From an uncultured Nioella sp. (GTDB taxonomy: Bacteria; Pseudomonadota; Alphaproteobacteria; Rhodobacterales; Rhodobacteraceae), in NCBI GenBank assembly GCA_947498125.1, contig CANMJH010000001.1, positions 868,001 to 932,000 on the forward strand: a stretch of DNA of 64,000 nt, given 5' to 3'. The position numbers and the translations under genes were made by a program. This document shows positions 1 through 9,434 of the stretch, in pieces (the stretch's first letter is position 1; each line of letters starts with the position of its first letter). The notes beneath the pieces are model-generated. The model did not search any database. It was not told the origin of the DNA and saw nothing but the letters and a program-made list of their open reading frames with translations.

Positions 1-116
1 CGGAAAAAGTTGATCCCGTCGCGCAAACCATAACCGATCAATACAGACGACACAGCCAACGCCGCTATTGCCACGATGATCACCTGAATTCGACGTTGTT
101 TCTTTAATCCGCGCAT
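1..116 (-). CDS. ccmE: cytochrome c maturation protein CcmE (N-terminal part, cut by window edge)
   Basis: Only the first 38 codons are inside the window, starting at the ATG at 116. The peptide begins MRGLKKQRRIQVI, followed by one hydrophobic anchor and then GYGLRDGINFF, which is the usual start of CcmE, the membrane-anchored periplasmic heme chaperone that passes heme to apocytochrome c. The heme-binding histidine region lies outside the window. It is downstream of murI on the same strand with an 80 base gap. The call rests on the short but characteristic N-terminus. Confidence 0.8.
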   Translation of the reverse strand, partial: MRGLKKQRRIQVIIVAIAALAVSSVLIGYGLRDGINFF

Positions 117-196
117 TGGGGGGCCTTTGTCCTTATCCAAGCCTCAGCTATCGCTAAATGCTGCAAAAACAAGAGGCACTGACATAGATCAAGCCA

Positions 197-1009
197 TTAG
201 GCCGAAATAAAATCCATTTTCCGGCGCATGAACTGTGTGGCCTTGTTCGTCACGCGCGCCGGATCACCGGTTGTCAGGAAAAGACTTTCGGTGCCCGTTC
301 CAACCATTTCAGGGCGGCGCGTCAGATAATCGGCAAGGCTTTCGGCAACCAGATTGGCCTGAGAATAAACCTTAACATCCGCGCCAAGCGCCTCTTGGAA
401 CTCTTTTTCCATCAATGGGTAATGCGTGCAGCCAAGGATCGCAGCCTGCGGTTTTGCCATCCGGCGTTGTAGCGCCTCAACATGGCTGCGCACCAGCGCT
501 TCGGCCAAGATCATATCCCCATCTTCAATCGCATCGACCACGCCGCCGCAGGGTTGCGCTTCGACATCAACACCAATGGCGCGGAAGGCCAATTCGCGTT
601 GAAAGGCCCGGCTTGAGACCGTGGCGGGCGTTGCAAACAAGGCAACCTCTTTCACGGCCACTTCGCGCGGCGGAGAATTGTCCCCCCATTGGCGTTCGGT
701 CAGCGCTTCGATCAACGGGACAAAAACGCCCAATACGCGTTTATCAGACGGCACCCAGCTTTCCTGCATCCGTCGAAGCGCCACTGCCGCCGCCGTGTTG
801 CAGGCCAGAATGACCAGATCACAGCCAGCCTCGAACAGACGGCTGACACCCGCCGTGGTCAGTTCATAAATATCTTCGGAATCGCGCACGCCATAGGGCG
901 TATGGGCGTTGTCTCCGTAATAGACAAAAGGAACCTCGGGCAGCCGCTTCATGGCCGCATCTAATACCGTGAGCCCGCCAAGGCCGCTGTCAAATATTCC
1001 GACTGCCAT
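197..1009 (-). CDS. murI: glutamate racemase MurI
   Basis: Interconverts L- and D-glutamate for peptidoglycan precursors in the cytoplasm. The product is about 270 residues, normal for the family. It starts [15 protein letters not shown], has the substrate motif GDNAHTPYG, and carries both catalytic cysteines in ACNTA (about residue 71) and LGCTHYPL (about residue 194). An in-frame ATG 39 bases upstream at 1048 is possible but would add residues outside the conserved fold, so 1009 is preferred. Its start overlaps the end of the upstream acyltransferase gene by 20 bases, suggesting co-transcription. Family identification is firm; the exact start is inferred. Confidence 0.93.
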   Translation of the reverse strand: MAVGIFDSGLGGLTVLDAAMKRLPEVPFVYYGDNAHTPYGVRDSEDIYELTTAGVSRLFEAGCDLVILACNTAAAVALRRMQESWVPSDKRVLGVFVPLIEALTERQWGDNSPPREVAVKEVALFATPATVSSRAFQRELAFRAIGVDVEAQPCGGVVDAIEDGDMILAEALVRSHVEALQRRMAKPQAAILGCTHYPLMEKEFQEALGADVKVYSQANLVAESLADYLTRRPEMVGTGTESLFLTTGDPARVTNKATQFMRRKMDFISA

Positions 1010-1925
1010 TTCGTTTGTGCCTGTCCTCGAATTCAAACCCGATTTCATCGGGGTTTATCTGGTTTGGTGACAAGTCATAGGTGGCTTTCCTAAGGAAATC
1101 CATCATCTCGCGCCCATCTTTGGCGTACCCGTCCAATATGTCGCGTGAGATGGGCTCGCCTATGACAACCCGCACGGGTGTGTTCACCCGAGAGCGGAAC
1201 TCCTTAATCAAGAGTCCCATGCGCAGCGTGTAATTCAAATGGCTGGCGATCTGGAATAGGCGACTGGTATGGCCGTCAAAGAAGATTGGAACCACGGTCG
1301 CATCTGATTTTGAGATCATCCGCGCCGTAAAGCTACGCCAGTATGGGTCCATTGGCCTGCCGAAAGGTTTTGCCGCAGTCGAAACCGTCCCGCCCGGAAA
1401 CACGCCAATCGATCCGCCTTCTGCCAAGTATTTCAACGCCGTTTTGCGGGTCTGGATGTTTTGGGCCATCGCCGCTTTGGTTTCGTCAAACGAAATCGGC
1501 AAAATGATGCGGTTCAGATCCTCGGCCTTGCGAAACACCTGATGGGCCAAAATGCGAAAATCGCCCCGTGCCACTGACAGGATATTGCCCAGCATCAAAC
1601 CATCAAGGATGCCGTATGGGTGATTGGCAATCGCAATGACGGGGCCGTCTTTTGGAATGTTGTCCAAAGATCCGCCAACAACATCGAGCGTTAGCCCATA
1701 TCGTTCGACCATCACTTGCCAAAAATCGCGCCCCCGGCGCACTTCGTCATCATAGCCTTGCGCCTTTTTGATAAGGCCCAGACGTCCTGACGCAACCTCC
1801 ATCACACGAATAACGGTTCGCCCCGCGCCTGATTTGGCGGAATGCGAATAAGAAATGTCACGCGCGACCTGCTTTTCTTCTTTGCTGACGCGAGGCTTCT
1901 TTTTCAATTTTTGTTCGGGTCTCAT
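990..1925 (-). CDS. lysophospholipid acyltransferase family protein (PlsC-like)
   Basis: A 311-residue predicted membrane-associated acyltransferase. The acyl-donor/catalytic block is seen as NHPYGILDG at about residues 101-109 (histidine and aspartate with a five-residue spacer, as in the hemolysin-type subgroup), and the acceptor block as FPGGT at 176-180. Family members move acyl groups to glycerol- or ornithine-type lipids. The N-terminus is basic (many Lys/Arg in the first 35 residues). It overlaps the start of murI. The lipid substrate cannot be told from the sequence. Confidence 0.8.
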   Translation of the reverse strand: MRPEQKLKKKPRVSKEEKQVARDISYSHSAKSGAGRTVIRVMEVASGRLGLIKKAQGYDDEVRRGRDFWQVMVERYGLTLDVVGGSLDNIPKDGPVIAIANHPYGILDGLMLGNILSVARGDFRILAHQVFRKAEDLNRIILPISFDETKAAMAQNIQTRKTALKYLAEGGSIGVFPGGTVSTAAKPFGRPMDPYWRSFTARMISKSDATVVPIFFDGHTSRLFQIASHLNYTLRMGLLIKEFRSRVNTPVRVVIGEPISRDILDGYAKDGREMMDFLRKATYDLSPNQINPDEIGFEFEDRHKRNGSRNI

Positions 1926-2109
1926 TGCCTCATGATACCGGCTACAGTTTACGGAATTTCGAGATTTGGCTGACTTAAGGTCATTTTATTGTGTTTTCCT
2001 ACTTAAGGTTGGTTTCGCTTCGCGGTCTAGCCCTTAAAGATCGAACAGCTTGCGAACACGCATTCCGGTAACAGTGAAACAGAGGGCGCCGGGAATAAGC
2101 GCTTGGCCG

Positions 2110-3276
2110 CTACGCGGAATATGGCAACACCCGCTCCACCAAACGCACAAAAAAACTTGCGCCAATAGGGGCGATACGGTCGTTGAAATCATAGGCCGGG
2201 TGATGCAATGGCGGGCCGTCACCCTGCCCCAGAAACAGATAAGCGCCGGGGCGCTTCTCAAGCATATAGGCAAAATCCTCGGCAAACATGCGACGCGTCG
2301 CGCGGCAATTGACCTTATCGGCGCCCACAACATCGCGAGCCGCCTCTGCAGCCAGTTCCGTCTCATCCACGTGGTTGACTGTTGCAGGATAAAACCGCGT
2401 ATAGGTCAGCTTGGCCTCAACCCCATATGACTGGCCAAGATGGGTGCAAATCTGGGTCAAACGGGTTTCAACCATATCTTGCACATTCGGATCAAAACTG
2501 CGGACCGTTCCCGCCAAAAATGCGTCTTGTGGGATGACGTTATCGGCATCGCCGCACTTCATCACGGTCAAAGAGACGACCAGATCCTCTTCTGGCACAT
2601 GATTGCGACTGGATATAGTTTGCAGCGCTTGGCCTATTGCCAGCGCCGCCGTAACCGGGTCGCGGGTCTCATTTGGATAACCGCCATGCCCGCCTTGGCC
2701 CTTAATGTCTATCGCGAAACTATCGACTGCCGCCATGAACGGGCCGGGACTCGTCTCAAAAACGCCTTCGGGTAAGTTTGGCCCATTATGCAAGCCATAG
2801 ACTTTCGAGATATTAAACCGCTCCATAAGCCCGTCTTGACACATAACCTCGGCACCGCCGCCATCTTCCTCGGCTGGTTGAAAAATCAAAGCGACACGCC
2901 CTGAAAACCGCTTGGTTTCAGACAAGTATTGAGCTGCGCCAAGCAGCATGACCATGTGACCGTCATGCCCGCAAGCATGCATCTTTCCCGGGACTTCCGA
3001 GGCATAGTCTGCGCCGGTTTCCTCGACAATCGGCAACGCATCCATATCTGCGCGCAACCCAATCGTCGCCCCAGGGCCCTGCCCTTTGATCACGGCGACG
3101 ATGCCCGTTTTCGCAACACCGCGATGGATATCGGAGATGCCAAACTCCGCCAGTCGCGCCGCGATAAAATCGCTGGTTTTTTGGCAGTCAAAGCCAAGCT
3201 CGGGCTGCCGGTGCAACTGGCGCCGCCACGTTGTCATTTCATCTGCGTAGCTGGCGATCCGGTTGATCACAGCCAT
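2110..3276 (-). CDS. M20 family amidohydrolase (hippurate hydrolase-like)
   Basis: A 388-residue metal-dependent peptidase/amidohydrolase of the M20D type, which cleaves N-acyl amino acids or similar amides. Visible metal-site motifs are LRADMDALP (about 74-82), HACGHDGH (about 100-107) and PAEEDGGG (about 134-141), plus a late histidine near LHHPAYDFND. The start at 3276 has a good ribosome site (GGAGGAG about 7 bases upstream). It is divergent from mazG across 68 bases and followed by 184 bases before the acyltransferase gene. The substrate is not known; hippurate hydrolase is only the family label. Confidence 0.85.
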   Translation of the reverse strand: MAVINRIASYADEMTTWRRQLHRQPELGFDCQKTSDFIAARLAEFGISDIHRGVAKTGIVAVIKGQGPGATIGLRADMDALPIVEETGADYASEVPGKMHACGHDGHMVMLLGAAQYLSETKRFSGRVALIFQPAEEDGGGAEVMCQDGLMERFNISKVYGLHNGPNLPEGVFETSPGPFMAAVDSFAIDIKGQGGHGGYPNETRDPVTAALAIGQALQTISSRNHVPEEDLVVSLTVMKCGDADNVIPQDAFLAGTVRSFDPNVQDMVETRLTQICTHLGQSYGVEAKLTYTRFYPATVNHVDETELAAEAARDVVGADKVNCRATRRMFAEDFAYMLEKRPGAYLFLGQGDGPPLHHPAYDFNDRIAPIGASFFVRLVERVLPYSA

Positions 3277-3344
3277 TCTGGACTCCTCCAGGGTGCTCGG
3301 GTCTAACTCGTCTCAAACCGTGACGGGATTCGAAGGACCGGACA

Positions 3345-4163
3345 ATGAAAAACGCGCAAGATGATCTGATCCACGACCCCAAAGGCGGCATGGCGCGGCT
3401 GCTAGAGATCATGCGCCGCCTGCGCGATCCGAAAACCGGCTGCCCGTGGGATATCGAACAAGATTTTTCTACGATTGCCCCCTACACAATCGAAGAAGCC
3501 TATGAAGTGTCAGACGCGATCGAGCGTAAGGCGTGGGATGAATTAAAAGGCGAGCTGGGCGATTTGCTTTTTCAATCCGTTTTTCATGCACAAATGGCAG
3601 AAGAGCGCGGGTTATTCAGTTTTGACGACATCGCCAACACAATGTCCAACAAGATGGTGGCCCGCCATCCGCATGTCTTTGGAGATGAAACCCGCGAGAA
3701 AAGCGCCGAGCAACAGACCGCCGACTGGGAAACCATCAAAGCCGCAGAACGAGCCGCAAAGGCGCGCGCCGGGGTATTGGATGATGTTGCGTTGAACCTT
3801 CCGGCACTCATGCGCGCCGAAAAATTGCAAAAACGCGCCGCGCGGGTTGGCTTCGATTGGCCCGAGATCGGCCAGGTCATTGATAAAATTAGTGAAGAGG
3901 CAAAGGAACTGGCAGAAGCGCGTGACAGCCTTCCCCAAGACAAGATCGACGAAGAGATGGGGGATCTTCTTTTCGTTATGGCCAATCTTGCGCGCCACCT
4001 AAAGGTTGATGCAGAAACCGCCCTGCGCGGCGCGAATTCAAAATTCACCCGCCGCTTTGCCTATATAGAAGCGCAACTTGCCAAAACCGGACGCACCCCA
4101 GAGGGCAGTGATTTGGCCGAAATGGACGCGCTTTGGGATGCCGCGAAAGAGGCTGGCTTATAA
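3345..4163 (+). CDS. mazG: nucleoside triphosphate pyrophosphohydrolase MazG
   Basis: Hydrolyses NTPs or dNTPs to the monophosphate and pyrophosphate, a nucleotide-pool cleaning role. The 272-residue length fits the two-domain MazG type. The first domain shows CPWDIEQDFSTIAPYTIEEA and then ELGDLLFQSVFHAQMA; the second repeats the acidic pattern as EEMGDLLFVMANLARHL. It is divergent from the M20 gene and its last 6 bases overlap the convergent DUF188 gene. Confidence 0.93.
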   Translation: MKNAQDDLIHDPKGGMARLLEIMRRLRDPKTGCPWDIEQDFSTIAPYTIEEAYEVSDAIERKAWDELKGELGDLLFQSVFHAQMAEERGLFSFDDIANTMSNKMVARHPHVFGDETREKSAEQQTADWETIKAAERAAKARAGVLDDVALNLPALMRAEKLQKRAARVGFDWPEIGQVIDKISEEAKELAEARDSLPQDKIDEEMGDLLFVMANLARHLKVDAETALRGANSKFTRRFAYIEAQLAKTGRTPEGSDLAEMDALWDAAKEAGL

Positions 4164-4598
4164 TCGCCGCACCGCGTTTTCCAACGCGTTCAAAAAGGCG
4201 CTGCGATCGGCTTTGCCAAAAGGTTTTTGTCCGCCGACGCCCTGCCCGTCCAGCCCTGCACGCAGGTCCGCCATGATCGCGCGCGTCGCAATCTGTGCAC
4301 CAATGCTGTCTTTGGTGAAGGCGCGCCCTTTGGGGTCCATAACGTCAGCACCTTTTTGTAAAGCTCGCTCGGCCAACAAGATATCCGAAGTGATCACCAA
4401 GCGCCCCTGCGCTGACGCTTCGACAATTGCGTCATCTGCCGCGTCAAACCCATCCGTCACAACCAGCATTTTGATCAGCGGATGATCCGGCAATCGCAGC
4501 CCCTGATTGGCAACAAACACGATAAGAACCTTATGGCGCAGCGCCACGCGGATGGCCTCGTCTTTTACCGGGCACGCATCTGCATCTACCAAAATCAT
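4158..4598 (-). CDS. YaiI/YqxD family protein (DUF188)
   Basis: About 146 residues from the ATG at 4598, which directly precedes the conserved MILVDADACPVKDE block. Other family motifs are VVTDGFDAADDAIVE and VITSDILLAERAL, giving the conserved acidic residues of a PIN-like fold. The biochemical role of the family is unclear. An upstream start at 4685 would add 29 non-conserved residues and was not used. The gene ends convergently with mazG. Confidence 0.85.
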   Translation of the reverse strand: MILVDADACPVKDEAIRVALRHKVLIVFVANQGLRLPDHPLIKMLVVTDGFDAADDAIVEASAQGRLVITSDILLAERALQKGADVMDPKGRAFTKDSIGAQIATRAIMADLRAGLDGQGVGGQKPFGKADRSAFLNALENAVRRL

Positions 4599-4841
4599 CT
4601 CGCCCGGTCCTTTTTTCCTTATGTCGCCGCCGCCATAACCGCAGCGCCGCCCCGCAGACATCGAATATTTCGCGCAGATTGGCAATAAATTGCGAACGGA
4701 GCCAGCAACGCCCCCATAAAGCAGTCTATATTTCAGTACCTTACGTCAAATAAAAAAGGTCCAACTCGGCCCTTTTCAAATCTGATTTCGCGCCCTAACG
4801 TGATGCGTGAACAAAAAACAAAATAAATCAGGGAGAAGACC

Positions 4842-6038
4842 ATGAAGAAATTTCTGCTTGCCTCAGTGGCAACGGCAGCGATGGGCACTGCGGCTCTTGC
4901 AGGTGGCCATGCGACCGAAGCAACGATTGGCATTTCGCTTGGCTTTACCGGCCCACTTGAATCGCTGGCACCGCCCATCGCTCAAGGTGCTGAGCTGGCC
5001 ATTGCCGAGGTAAACGCTTCGGGCCTTTTGCTCGATAGTGCAACTGTCACGGCGATCCGTGGCGATTCTACTTGCGGCGATGTTGCCGCGGCCCGCACCA
5101 CGGCCGAACGCCTGATCACAGCTGATGGCGTTGACGGTATTGTTGGCGGCATGTGCTCTGGCGCAACGGCATCGATGCTGACAAACGTCGCCATGCCCAA
5201 TGGCATCGTGATGATTTCGCCCTCGGCCACCAGCCCGGGCCTGACTGCAACGGAAGATAACGGGCTGTTCTTCCGCACGGCGCCATCTGATGCGCGCCAA
5301 GGCGAAGTGATGACCGAAATCATCATGGAGCGCGGCTTTAGCGAAGTCGCTGTGACCTATGTAAACAACGACTATGGTCAGGGTCTGGCGGATTCTTTTG
5401 CAGCAGCATTCGAAGCCGCTGGCGGCACAGTCACCCTTGTCGCAGCCCATGAAGATGACCGCGCCGATTATTCTGCTGAAGTTGGCGCGTTGGCATCTGC
5501 CGGCGGTGAACTTCTCGTTGTCGCGGGCTATGTCGATAGCGGCGGATCCGGCATTGTTCAGGCGGCGCTGGATAGCGGTGCGTTTGATACATTTGTTTTG
5601 CCAGATGGCATGGTTGGTGACGCGCTGGAAGAAAACTTCGGCTCTGACCTCGATGGATCCTTCGGGCAACTTCCCGGCACTGACAGCAATGGCGCCGAAG
5701 CCTTTAGCGCACTGGCTGCTGAAACCGGTTTCGACGGCTCGTCTGTTTATGCTGCAGAAGCCTATGACGCGGCTGCGTTGATCATGCTGGCCATGCAGGC
5801 TGCAGATTCAACCAGCGCCAGCGACTATGCTGCCCATGTCATGGATGTCGCAAATGCTCCGGGTACCCAGATTTTCCCAGGTGAATTGGCGCGCGGTTTG
5901 GAACTGCTCGCTGCAGGGGAAGAGATCGATTATGTCGGCGCATCTTCCGTTGAATTGATCGGCCCCGGTGAAGCAGCTGGCAACTACCGTGAGATCGAGA
6001 TTGAAGGCGGTGAAGTCACCACCGTTTCTTATCGTTAA
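4842..6038 (+). CDS. branched-chain amino-acid-type ABC transporter, periplasmic binding protein
   Basis: A 398-residue type I periplasmic binding protein of the Leu/Ile/Val class. It has a clear Sec signal peptide (MKKFLLASVATAAMGTAALA, cleavage after residue 20) and a good ribosome site (AGGGAG, 8-9 bases before the ATG). The fold is seen in IGISLGFTGPLESLA near the N-terminus and VTYVNNDYGQGLADSF in the middle. It leads the transporter operon and is separated from the ATPase genes by a strong hairpin at 6062-6095, so it is probably made in excess over the membrane parts. The real ligand could be an amino acid, amide or similar small molecule. Confidence 0.9.
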   Translation: MKKFLLASVATAAMGTAALAGGHATEATIGISLGFTGPLESLAPPIAQGAELAIAEVNASGLLLDSATVTAIRGDSTCGDVAAARTTAERLITADGVDGIVGGMCSGATASMLTNVAMPNGIVMISPSATSPGLTATEDNGLFFRTAPSDARQGEVMTEIIMERGFSEVAVTYVNNDYGQGLADSFAAAFEAAGGTVTLVAAHEDDRADYSAEVGALASAGGELLVVAGYVDSGGSGIVQAALDSGAFDTFVLPDGMVGDALEENFGSDLDGSFGQLPGTDSNGAEAFSALAAETGFDGSSVYAAEAYDAAALIMLAMQAADSTSASDYAAHVMDVANAPGTQIFPGELARGLELLAAGEEIDYVGASSVELIGPGEAAGNYREIEIEGGEVTTVSYR

Positions 6039-6061
6039 TTCGCCAGAAGTGGCATGAATTC

Positions 6062-6095
6062 AGGCAGCCCGGACCCCATCCGGGCTGCCTTTCTT
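6062..6095 (+). terminator. hairpin terminator after the binding protein gene
   Basis: A perfect 10-base-pair stem (GGCAGCCCGG at 6063-6072 with CCGGGCTGCC at 6080-6089, seven-base loop) followed by TTTCTT. It lies between the binding protein gene and the first ATPase gene on the same strand. It probably causes partial termination, giving more binding protein than transporter. Confidence 0.85.
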
Positions 6096-6123
6096 AGCTT
6101 AGCTTGAAGGCGACCCTCCGCTC

Positions 6124-6900
6124 ATGATTACAGTCGAAGCCCTGCACAAGCATTTTGGCGGTTTTCACGCAGTTGATGGCGCAAGCCTGACCATAAATCA
6201 GGGCGAAATTACCGGACTTATTGGGCCAAATGGCGCCGGGAAAACAACGCTTTTCAATGTGATAGCGGGCGTTCTTCAACCCACATCCGGGCGAGTTATC
6301 ATGGATGGTGAGGATATCACCGGCCTTGCGCCCCATACGCTTTTCGGCAAGGGATTGTTGCGCACGTTTCAGATCGCGCATGAATTTCATTCCATGACAT
6401 GCCGCGAGAATTTGATGATGGTTCCAGATGCCCAATCTGGCGAAACCCTCTGGAATACTTGGTTTGGTCGCAAACGCATTGCCGATGAAGAACGCGCCCT
6501 GCGCGCTAAGGCCGATGAGGTGCTGGAATTTCTTACAATTGAGCATTTGGCAGATCATAAAGCCGGGCAAGTGTCGGGCGGCCAAAAGAAACTGCTGGAA
6601 TTGGGCCGCACAATGATGGTCGACGCCAAGATCGTCTTTCTGGATGAGGTCGGCGCCGGCGTGAACCGCACGCTTCTGAACACAATCGGCGACACAATCA
6701 TGCGCCTGAACAAAGAACGCGATTACACCTTTGTCGTCATTGAACATGACATGGATTTCATCGGCAAAATCTGTGGCCCGGTCATCTGTATGGCCGAAGG
6801 CAAAGTGCTGGCCGAGGGTAGCCTTGCCGAGATCAAAGCCAATGAACAGGTGATCGAGGCATATCTGGGCACCGGCCTGAAGAACAAGGAAACGGCATGA
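6124..6900 (+). CDS. ABC transporter ATP-binding protein, LivG type
   Basis: A 258-residue ATPase subunit powering import of the ligand caught by the upstream binding protein. Walker A is GPNGAGKTTLF (about residues 36-46), the signature is VSGGQKKLLELGRTM, and Walker B is IVFLDEVGAGVN followed by a switch histidine in FVVIEHDMDF. The usual Pro after the Walker B Asp-Glu is a Val here, a mild deviation. The stop overlaps the next gene by 4 bases. The long LivG-specific insert and C-terminal AEGSLAEIKANEQVIEAYLG place it with LivG rather than LivF. Confidence 0.92.
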   Translation: MITVEALHKHFGGFHAVDGASLTINQGEITGLIGPNGAGKTTLFNVIAGVLQPTSGRVIMDGEDITGLAPHTLFGKGLLRTFQIAHEFHSMTCRENLMMVPDAQSGETLWNTWFGRKRIADEERALRAKADEVLEFLTIEHLADHKAGQVSGGQKKLLELGRTMMVDAKIVFLDEVGAGVNRTLLNTIGDTIMRLNKERDYTFVVIEHDMDFIGKICGPVICMAEGKVLAEGSLAEIKANEQVIEAYLGTGLKNKETA

Positions 6901-7616
6901 GCAGCGCCCACCCCTTTCTGATCGGTGAAAACATGACCGGCGGCTATGGCAGTGGCCCCGATATCTTGCACGACTGCACGATCTCGGTTGAAAAAGGTGA
7001 AATCGCGGTGATTGTCGGCCCGAACGGCGCGGGCAAGTCCACTGGGATGAAAGCTGTTTTTGGCATGCTCAACCTGCGCGAGGGGCGCGTGGTGCTGGAT
7101 GGTGAGGATATCACCAATCTGACGCCACAGGCCCGCGTTGCGCAAGGAATGGGGTTTGTGCCGCAAACCTCGAATATTTTTACCTCGATGACAGTGGAAG
7201 AAAACCTCGAGATGGGGGCCTTTATCCGCACCGATGATTTTTCTTCGACGATTGAGCAGGTTTTTGACCTGTTTCCCATCCTGCGCGACAAACGTAGCCA
7301 GCCCGCAGGCGAGCTTTCGGGCGGTCAGCGTCAACAAGTGGCCGTGGGCCGCGCGTTGATGACCAAGCCCAAACTGCTGATGCTGGATGAGCCAACCGCC
7401 GGGGTTAGCCCTATTGTGATGGACGAGCTTTTTGATCGGATCATCGAAGTCGCCCGCACCGGGATTTCCATTTTGATGGTCGAGCAAAACGCCCGCCAAG
7501 CACTTGAAATTGCTGATAAAGGCTATGTGCTGGTTCAGGGCCGCAACGCTTATACGGATACAGGTAAGGCCCTGTTGGCAGACCCCGAGGTCCGCCGAAG
7601 TTTTTTAGGAGGATGA
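6897..7616 (+). CDS. ABC transporter ATP-binding protein, LivF type
   Basis: A 239-residue second ATPase of the same importer. Walker A is GPNGAGKSTGMKAVFG, the Q-loop region is GFVPQTSNIF, the signature is LSGGQRQQVAVGRAL, Walker B is LLMLDEPTAGVSP and the switch is MVEQNARQAL, the LivF form. It overlaps the previous ATPase gene by 4 bases (ATGA), so the two are translationally coupled. It is followed at once by two small secreted protein genes, an unusual insertion before the permease genes. Confidence 0.93.
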   Translation: MSSAHPFLIGENMTGGYGSGPDILHDCTISVEKGEIAVIVGPNGAGKSTGMKAVFGMLNLREGRVVLDGEDITNLTPQARVAQGMGFVPQTSNIFTSMTVEENLEMGAFIRTDDFSSTIEQVFDLFPILRDKRSQPAGELSGGQRQQVAVGRALMTKPKLLMLDEPTAGVSPIVMDELFDRIIEVARTGISILMVEQNARQALEIADKGYVLVQGRNAYTDTGKALLADPEVRRSFLGG

Positions 7617-7621
7617 TACAA

Positions 7622-8023
7622 ATGAAGAAATTTTTGTTACCCGCACTGTGTAGCCTCGCAATTCCTGCGATGCCCGCAATGGCCGAAGTGGTCACGCATA
7701 ACTGCACATTCACCGAAGCCTGCCGAACGATGGGCGGCAATTGTCAGCCTGAAAACGTGGACTATGTGTTCGAGCTTGATGCTGTTGCTGGCACCGGCCA
7801 GATGGTTCAAGGCGGCAGCACTTATTCCGGTATTGTCACGACCTCCAACGCCGCGACGCATTTCTTTTTTACCAACTCGGCGGGCTCTGAGACCACAACC
7901 ATCGCAGATACCGGAATGATCATCTACTCGGGCAATATTGTTTTGGGCGAGGGCCTCGGTCATTACCGCCTTAGCGGCAATTGCTCGGTGGCTGGGGCCC
8001 CGTCTCCTGCTGGCGGTAAGTAG
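7622..8023 (+). CDS. small secreted four-cysteine protein in transporter operon (unknown)
   Basis: About 133 residues from the ATG at 7622. AGGAGG at 7607-7612 is 9 bases upstream of this ATG but directly abuts the other in-frame ATG at 7613, which decides the start. It begins with a Sec signal peptide (MKKFLLPALCSLAIPAMPAMA). The mature part has CTFTEACRTMGGNC and a last Cys near SGNC, four cysteines in total, so disulfides in the periplasm are likely. It lies between the LivF-type and permease genes and resembles the next gene in cysteine layout. No family recognised; a transporter accessory role is inference. Confidence 0.7.
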   Translation: MKKFLLPALCSLAIPAMPAMAEVVTHNCTFTEACRTMGGNCQPENVDYVFELDAVAGTGQMVQGGSTYSGIVTTSNAATHFFFTNSAGSETTTIADTGMIIYSGNIVLGEGLGHYRLSGNCSVAGAPSPAGGK

Positions 8024-8029
8024 CTCTGA

Positions 8030-8422
8030 ATGGCGCGATCTTTCATGATATCTGGCAAAGCGGCGGCCTTGACTGCCCTTGCCCTTAATGCGGCCCACCC
8101 TGCCCTTGCTGAGGACGGGTTTTCTTGTGTGTTTACGGTTGCTTGCGACGACACGCGCGGCTGTGACGTGGCCGATATCATGACCGAGATTGCCTTGGCC
8201 GAAGATGGCCCCACTGTTTTTCTAAGCGCGGCGCCCGATCACATTTCGGCGCGGCGCCTTTCGGATGAGGGCGAAACCCCCATCGCCTTTGCCGCCGATA
8301 TTCCCGGGGTTGAGGCAAATCTGATTACCATCAACGCCGATGGCACCGCCTCGCGCAGCCATCAATCCGCCGATCCCGCCCAGCCAACCGTCACCTATTT
8401 CGGCACGTGTCAGGAGATATGA
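8030..8422 (+). CDS. second small secreted four-cysteine protein in transporter operon (unknown)
   Basis: A 130-residue protein with a signal-peptide-like start ending in HPALA before EDG. The mature part has CVFTVACDDTRGC and a final Cys in FGTC near the C-terminus. The CxFTxAC block matches the previous small protein (CTFTEAC), and both end with a Gly-x-Cys element, so they may be distant paralogues or share a fold. It begins 7 bases after the previous gene without a strong ribosome site, and ends just before the permease start, so it is part of the operon. Function unknown. Confidence 0.65.
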   Translation: MARSFMISGKAAALTALALNAAHPALAEDGFSCVFTVACDDTRGCDVADIMTEIALAEDGPTVFLSAAPDHISARRLSDEGETPIAFAADIPGVEANLITINADGTASRSHQSADPAQPTVTYFGTCQEI

Positions 8423-8423
8423 A

Positions 8424-9434
8424 TTGGACCTTCTGAACGCTTTAGTAGTTCTTGCGAATTTTGTGCTCATTCCGGCGACGGCCTATGGGGCACAACTCGC
8501 GCTCGGCGCCCTTGGCGTGACGCTGATCTACGGCGTCTTGCGGTTTTCCAATTTCGCGCATGGCGACACGATGGCCTTTGGCGCAATGGTCACGATCCTT
8601 GTGACATGGGGCTTGCAAGCTTGGGGTGTCTCGCTTGGCCCATTACCAACGGCGCTATTGGCTTTGCCCGTTGGTATTGCCGTAACGGCGGTCTTGCTGA
8701 TTTTTACCGATCGACTGGTCTATCGGTTTTACAGGCAACAAAAAGCCAAGCCGGTGATCTATGTCATCGCGTCGCTTGGCGTGATGTTTGTGATGAACGG
8801 GCTTGTGCGGTTTATCATCGGGGTGGATGATCAACGTTTCTCGGATGGCGAGCGTTTTATTATCTCGGCCCGCAATTTTCGCGAGTTAACGGGCCTGTCC
8901 GAAGGCCTTGCCTTTCGCACCAGCCAGGGGCTGACCATCGTCATCGCGGTAATTGCTGTTGCGCTGCTTTTTTGGTTCCTCAACAAAACCCGCACCGGGA
9001 AATCCATGCGCGCATTTTCCGACAACGAGGATCTGGCGCTGCTATCCGGCATCAACCCGGAAAAAGTTGTCATCTACACATGGCTGTTGGTTGCCGCCCT
9101 GACGACCACAGCGGGCGTGCTCTATGGCCTTGATAAAAGCTTCAAGCCCTTCACCTATTTCCAGCTATTGCTGCCAATTTTTGCCGCAGCGATTGTTGGC
9201 GGGTTGGGCAACCCGCTTGGCGCGATTGCCGGAGGCTTCGTGATCGCCTTTTCCGAGATCTCTATCACCTATGCGTTCCGGCGCTTCTACAACCATCTGG
9301 TGCCGGAAGCATGGGAGCCTGAAGGTCTACTGCAGCTTCTATCGACCGATTATAAATTCGCAGTCAGCTTTGGAATATTGCTGATTGTGCTGATCTTCCG
9401 ACCGACCGGAATCTTTAAGGGGAAATCGCTATGA
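8424..9434 (+). CDS. branched-chain amino-acid-type ABC permease, LivH type
   Basis: A 336-residue multi-pass inner-membrane permease. The best start is a TTG at 8424, giving MDLLNALVVLANFVLIPAT, because AGGAGA at 8412-8417 lies 6 bases upstream; an ATG further upstream would run through the previous gene. Family marks are LGVTLIYGVLRFSNFAHGD near the N-terminus and the cytoplasmic EAA-like loop with GINPEKVVIYTW. It overlaps the next permease gene by 4 bases. Confidence 0.9.
   Translation: MDLLNALVVLANFVLIPATAYGAQLALGALGVTLIYGVLRFSNFAHGDTMAFGAMVTILVTWGLQAWGVSLGPLPTALLALPVGIAVTAVLLIFTDRLVYRFYRQQKAKPVIYVIASLGVMFVMNGLVRFIIGVDDQRFSDGERFIISARNFRELTGLSEGLAFRTSQGLTIVIAVIAVALLFWFLNKTRTGKSMRAFSDNEDLALLSGINPEKVVIYTWLLVAALTTTAGVLYGLDKSFKPFTYFQLLLPIFAAAIVGGLGNPLGAIAGGFVIAFSEISITYAFRRFYNHLVPEAWEPEGLLQLLSTDYKFAVSFGILLIVLIFRPTGIFKGKSL

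Noticed and set aside
4863-5669. 268-codon open frame on the minus strand
   Set aside because: It is antisense to the binding protein gene, has no family motif and arises from codon bias of the real gene.
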